Origin: Phenylobacterium sp.
Lineage (GTDB): Bacteria > Pseudomonadota > Alphaproteobacteria > Caulobacterales > Caulobacteraceae
Assembly: GCF_016793225.1 (NCBI RefSeq)
Contig: NZ_JAEUMN010000192.1
Location: forward strand, 1 to 44,700
Reading direction: 5' to 3'
Length of the DNA: 44,700 nt
Within the stretch, counting starts at the first letter, position 1; each line of letters begins with the position of its first letter. Shown piece after piece: positions 42,031 through 44,700 of the stretch. The notes below the pieces were generated by a model, which had not been told where the DNA came from, ran no database searches, and was given only the letters and a program-made list of their open reading frames with translations. The position numbers and the translations under genes are program-made.

Positions 42031-43266
42031 ATGCTCGATCGGCGCAATCTTCTGCTGGGGGCGGCCGCGGCCGGCTTCGCGGCCCCGGCCTGGGCGAAGG
42101 TCACGGTCCAACCCCCTGCTTCCGCAGGCTTTTCCGCCGCCGGCGTGGCGGCGCTGAACCGCGAGATGCACGCCCTCGTCGACCAGCAGAAACTGGCCGG
42201 CGTGGTCACCCTGCTGGCCCGCAAGGGCAAGGTCGTGAACCTCGACGCCTACGGGCGGCAGGACGTCTCGCAGGCCACGCCGATGGCCGCCGACTCGATC
42301 TTCCGGATCGCCTCCATGACCAAGCCCATCGCCGGCGTGGCCATGATGCAGCTGTGGGAGCAGGGCAGGTGGAAGCTGGACGACCCGGTCGCCAGGCACA
42401 TCCCGCAGTTCGCCGGCCTGAAGGTGAAGACGGCCGCGGGCCTCGTCGACCAGGCGCAGCCGATGACCATGGCCCAGCTGATGAGCCACACCGCCGGTTT
42501 CGGCGTCAGCTCGGTCTACGCCGACAGGAACCTGGCCGAGACCGACCTCCAGGGCATGATCGACAAGCTGGCCGCGCTGCCGCTGGAGAGCCAGCCGGGC
42601 ACGGACTGGGCCTATGGCCCCGTCGTGAATATCCAGGGCTATGTGGTTGAAAAGCTTTCGGGCCTCGACCTCGCCACCTACTTCCAGCGGCACATCTTCG
42701 ATCCGCTGAAGATGCCCGACACCCAGTTCTGGGTGGACCCGTCCAAGACCGCCCGCGTGGTCCGTGTCCACACCTACGCCGACGGCAGGCTCGTCCCGGC
42801 CGGCGAGCCCCGCATCCAGACCAGCAAGCCGCGCTTCCTGTCCGGCTCGGGCGGCCTGTTCTCCACGGCGCCCGACTACTACCGCTTCTGCCAGGCGCTG
42901 CTGAACGGCGGCGAACTCGATGGCGCGCGCATCCTGAAGCCCGAGACCGTGAAGCTGATGCGCAAGAGCGTGCTGCGGCCCGGCGTCGGCGTCGATCTGT
43001 ACGGCCCGGTGCAGAAGGGCCTCGGCTTCGGCATGGACTTCGCGGTCCACGAGCGGCCGGCCGAGAGCGGCCTGCCGCACGGCCAGGACAGCTACTGGTG
43101 GGGCGGCGCCTTCGGCACCTGGTTCTGGATCGACCCCACCCACGACATCGTCTTCGTCGGCATGATCCAGAACCTCGACGGGTCGATCCCCGGCCGCGGC
43201 ACCCCGCCGGTCCGCGAAATCTCGCCCAACGCGGTCTACGCCGCCCTCACCGACAGAAAGGCCTGA
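42031..43266 (+). CDS. Tat-exported serine hydrolase (beta-lactamase class C/esterase VIII family)
   Basis: A 411-residue protein with a Tat-type leader LDRRNLLLGAAAAG. The catalytic SxxK is Ser95-Met-Thr-Lys98, with a YxP-type motif at Tyr195 (WAYGPVVN) and the final WGGAFGTWFWID, which replaces the KTG of true class C beta-lactamases. It is most likely an esterase or peptidase (EstB-like) rather than an antibiotic enzyme. The ATG at 42031 follows AGGACAGGAT. An earlier ATG at 41983 gives a poor signal sequence. It is followed after only 4 bases by the second GQPDLxGVW gene, so these two are co-expressed. Confidence 0.9.
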   Translation: MLDRRNLLLGAAAAGFAAPAWAKVTVQPPASAGFSAAGVAALNREMHALVDQQKLAGVVTLLARKGKVVNLDAYGRQDVSQATPMAADSIFRIASMTKPIAGVAMMQLWEQGRWKLDDPVARHIPQFAGLKVKTAAGLVDQAQPMTMAQLMSHTAGFGVSSVYADRNLAETDLQGMIDKLAALPLESQPGTDWAYGPVVNIQGYVVEKLSGLDLATYFQRHIFDPLKMPDTQFWVDPSKTARVVRVHTYADGRLVPAGEPRIQTSKPRFLSGSGGLFSTAPDYYRFCQALLNGGELDGARILKPETVKLMRKSVLRPGVGVDLYGPVQKGLGFGMDFAVHERPAESGLPHGQDSYWWGGAFGTWFWIDPTHDIVFVGMIQNLDGSIPGRGTPPVREISPNAVYAALTDRKA

Positions 43267-43270
43267 GCCG

Positions 43271-44311
43271 ATGCGCGCCCTCTTCCCAAGACTCGCCATC
43301 GGCTTCGCCGCCGCCCTGCTCGCCGCCGCGCCCGCGGCCGCCGCCAGCGCCGACGCCGTCTGGAAGGCGCCCAGGAACGCCTTCGGCCAGCCCGACCTCG
43401 AGGGGGTCTGGACCAACGCCTCCCTGACCAGCCTCGAGCGCGGCCCGCAGTTCAAGACCCTGACCATTCCCGAGGCCCAGGCGCAGCAGGTCGAGGCCAT
43501 GCGGGCGCGGATGATGGCCGCCCAGAACCGCCCGTCCGACCCCAACGCCGGCGCCCCGGCGGCCGGCGAGGATCCCGGCGGCTACAACTCCTTCTGGGTC
43601 GACCCCGGCACCCGCATGGGCCGCATCGCCGGCGAGGTGCGCACCTCCTGGCTGGTGGAGCCCGCCGACGGCAAGCTGCCCTACCGGCCCGAGGGCTGGA
43701 AGCGCTACCAGGACACCCTGATGAAGGCCCGCAACACCTTCGACGGCCCCGAGGCGCGGCCGCTGGGCGAGCGCTGCATCCTGGGCTTCGGCTCCACCGC
43801 CGGGCCGCCGATGATGAACGTGCTCTACAACAACCACTACCAGATCCAGCAGACCGTCGACGCCGTGGTCATCGTCGTCGAGATGAACCACGACGCGCGC
43901 ATCATCCGCCTCACCGACACGCGCCGGCTGCCCAAGGACCACCCGGAGTGGATGGGCAAGTCCACCGGCCGCTGGGAGGGCGATACCCTCGTCGTCGAGA
44001 CCACGGGCTTCAACCCGGGCGAGTCCCTCCGGCCCTACTTCGGCGCCAGCCTCTACCTCAGCCCCGACGCCAAGGTGACCGAGCGCTTCACGCGCATCTC
44101 CAAGGACCAGATCCTCTACCGCTTCGAGGTGGACGACCCCGCCGTCTACAAGTCGGTCTGGAAGGCCGAGATGCCGCTCAACGCCTCGAAGGGGCCCGTC
44201 TACGAGTACGCCTGCCACGAGGGGAACTACTCGCTCCCCGGCATCCTCGCCGGCGCCCGCAAGGCCGAGGCCGAGGGCCGGAAGCCCGAGTCGGTGGAAC
44301 TGTCGGAGTAG
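43271..44311 (+). CDS. secreted protein of the GQPDLxGVW family (copy 2)
   Basis: A 346-residue protein with a signal peptide (MRALFPRLAIGFAAALLAAA to about AAAA). It shares with copy 1 (23676-24764) the blocks KAPRNAFGQPDLEGVW, SFWVDPGTR, FDGPEARPLGERC, GFGSTAGPPM, LYNNHYQIQ, WEGDTLVVET, VTERFTRISK and EYACHEGNYSLPGILAGAR. The middle of the N-terminal half differs, and copy 2 lacks two of copy 1's cysteines. The function is unknown. It is tightly coupled to the serine hydrolase gene, hinting that the two act on the same extracytoplasmic substrate. Identity by eye is high in the C-terminal half and low near residue 80. Confidence 0.87.
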   Translation: MRALFPRLAIGFAAALLAAAPAAAASADAVWKAPRNAFGQPDLEGVWTNASLTSLERGPQFKTLTIPEAQAQQVEAMRARMMAAQNRPSDPNAGAPAAGEDPGGYNSFWVDPGTRMGRIAGEVRTSWLVEPADGKLPYRPEGWKRYQDTLMKARNTFDGPEARPLGERCILGFGSTAGPPMMNVLYNNHYQIQQTVDAVVIVVEMNHDARIIRLTDTRRLPKDHPEWMGKSTGRWEGDTLVVETTGFNPGESLRPYFGASLYLSPDAKVTERFTRISKDQILYRFEVDDPAVYKSVWKAEMPLNASKGPVYEYACHEGNYSLPGILAGARKAEAEGRKPESVELSE

Positions 44312-44344
44312 CGGCCATCTTTGCGGGCGCCGCAGGCGCTCCAC

Positions 44345-44416
44345 TGAGCCGCGGAGGACGCCGAGAAGAACGCAGAGAGCGCAGAAATCTCCGCGCCGCC
44401 TCTGCGATCTCTGCGG
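44345..44416. repeat. GCAGAG-type intergenic repeat with hairpin
   Basis: An imperfect inverted repeat, CGCAGAGAGCGCAGA (44371-44385) and TCTGCGATCTCTGCG (44401-44415), pairs at 14 of 15 positions around a 15-base loop. GCGGAGGACGCCGAGAAGAA lies before it. A short relative occurs at 5216-5234. It is probably a dispersed non-coding element of this genome. Confidence 0.55.
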
Positions 44417-44464
44417 TTAGAAGCGGGGCGGTTTCACCGCCCCCATCCTTCCAGATGCGACAGC

Positions 44465-44483
44465 CCTCCCCCATCGGGGGAGG
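44465..44483. terminator. hairpin between convergent genes
   Basis: CCTCCCCC (44465-44472), a 3-base loop and GGGGGAGG (44476-44483) form a perfect stem between the plus-strand gene ending at 44311 and the minus-strand gene ending at 44490. It may limit read-through for both, though no T-run is present. Confidence 0.4.
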
Positions 44484-44489
44484 CGGAGG

Positions 44490-44687
44490 TCAGAACCACG
44501 TCAGGTCTGTGCGCTTCGACCCGATGATCAGGCCCTTCACCCGCGCCTTGCCGTCCCGGCCGATCGACAGGACCGCGTAGCCGGGCGGGCCGCCCTCGGG
44601 GCGCGCCCGCAGCAGCTCCGCCTCGATCGCCTCGGCCTCCTCCTGCTCGAGGTGGATGCGGTCGACGCCGAGATCGAGTCCGACCAT
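44490..44687 (-). CDS. small protein of unknown function, possibly truncated by the window edge
   Basis: A 65-residue frame starting at ATG 44687. It has an acidic helix (LEQEEAEAIEAELLRARPEG) and a beta-rich tail (AVLSIGRDGKARVKGLIIGS) ending in DLTWF. The frame stays open to the right edge, so the true start may lie outside. I do not recognise the family. Confidence 0.5.
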   Translation of the reverse strand: MVGLDLGVDRIHLEQEEAEAIEAELLRARPEGGPPGYAVLSIGRDGKARVKGLIIGSKRTDLTWF

Positions 44688-44700
44688 CAGGGGCTCCGGC

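Noticed and set aside
42031-43266. Beta-lactamase conferring antibiotic resistance
   Set aside because: SxxK is present but the KTG and the classical YxN are not; the sequence fits the esterase branch better.

Overview
The window is very GC-rich DNA with tightly packed genes and short intergenic gaps. It looks like the chromosome of an alphaproteobacterium, most likely in the Caulobacteraceae (Caulobacter/Phenylobacterium group). This is inferred from the third-position GC bias, the gene families (HWE histidine kinase, DUF3618/holin-X/ElaB-like stress operon, secreted GQPDLxGVW proteins, class VIII-type serine hydrolase, many Tat substrates) and three promoter-like sites resembling the alphaproteobacterial EcfG consensus. 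No rRNA, tRNA, CRISPR array, insertion sequence or prophage was seen. Most genes are core-like.

Layout. 1-502: the tail of an unknown gene and a secreted four-EF-hand protein. 612-4269, all on the minus strand: a crotonase, an SDR, an orphan ParA-like ATPase preceded by inverted DnaA-box-like sequences, a small secreted protein and a CinA/MoCF-domain protein. 4318-9284, plus strand: sfsA, a MATE exporter, map and a periplasmic TPR protein. 9390-13885: an ABC ATPase followed by a 1199-residue ABC-2 permease fused to an M1 aminopeptidase. 14096-19719: radC, a GPH-type symporter, a saccharopine-dehydrogenase-like enoyl reductase (minus), a minimal GH84 glycosidase and a Tat-exported two-domain retropepsin-like protease. 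19759-24764: a DUF4142 lipoprotein, a small membrane protein, a zinc alcohol dehydrogenase, an MFS exporter and the first GQPDLxGVW protein.

24768-31870 is a copper-handling island built from alternating divergent pairs. It holds a small lipoprotein and a Csp3-like cytosolic copper-storage protein, a P1B copper ATPase and a CsoR repressor sharing one symmetric operator/promoter region, and a PepSY membrane protein opposite a CopA-type multicopper oxidase and CopB. Together they would sense cytosolic Cu(I) (CsoR), store it (Csp), export it (ATPase), and oxidise and sequester it in the periplasm and outer membrane (CopA, CopB).

31896-34212 is a stress-type envelope operon (DUF3618, holin-X-like, ElaB/YqjD-like) behind an EcfG-like promoter, plus a related small gene. 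34285-44311 carries an M28 peptidase, a Tyr/His-rich secreted protein, an HWE sensor kinase, a 33-residue membrane peptide with a strong ribosome site, a single-domain response regulator, DctA (minus), a Tat sulfatase, a Tat serine hydrolase and the second GQPDLxGVW protein. The window ends in an intergenic repeat and a small minus-strand gene that may run off the edge.

Nothing here is clearly a wholly new system. The observations most worth following are the symmetric CsoR region, the EcfG-like promoters, the DnaA-box palindrome in front of the orphan ParA gene, the GH84/retropepsin pair, the ABC-M1 fusion and the linked paralogues of an uncharacterised secreted family.
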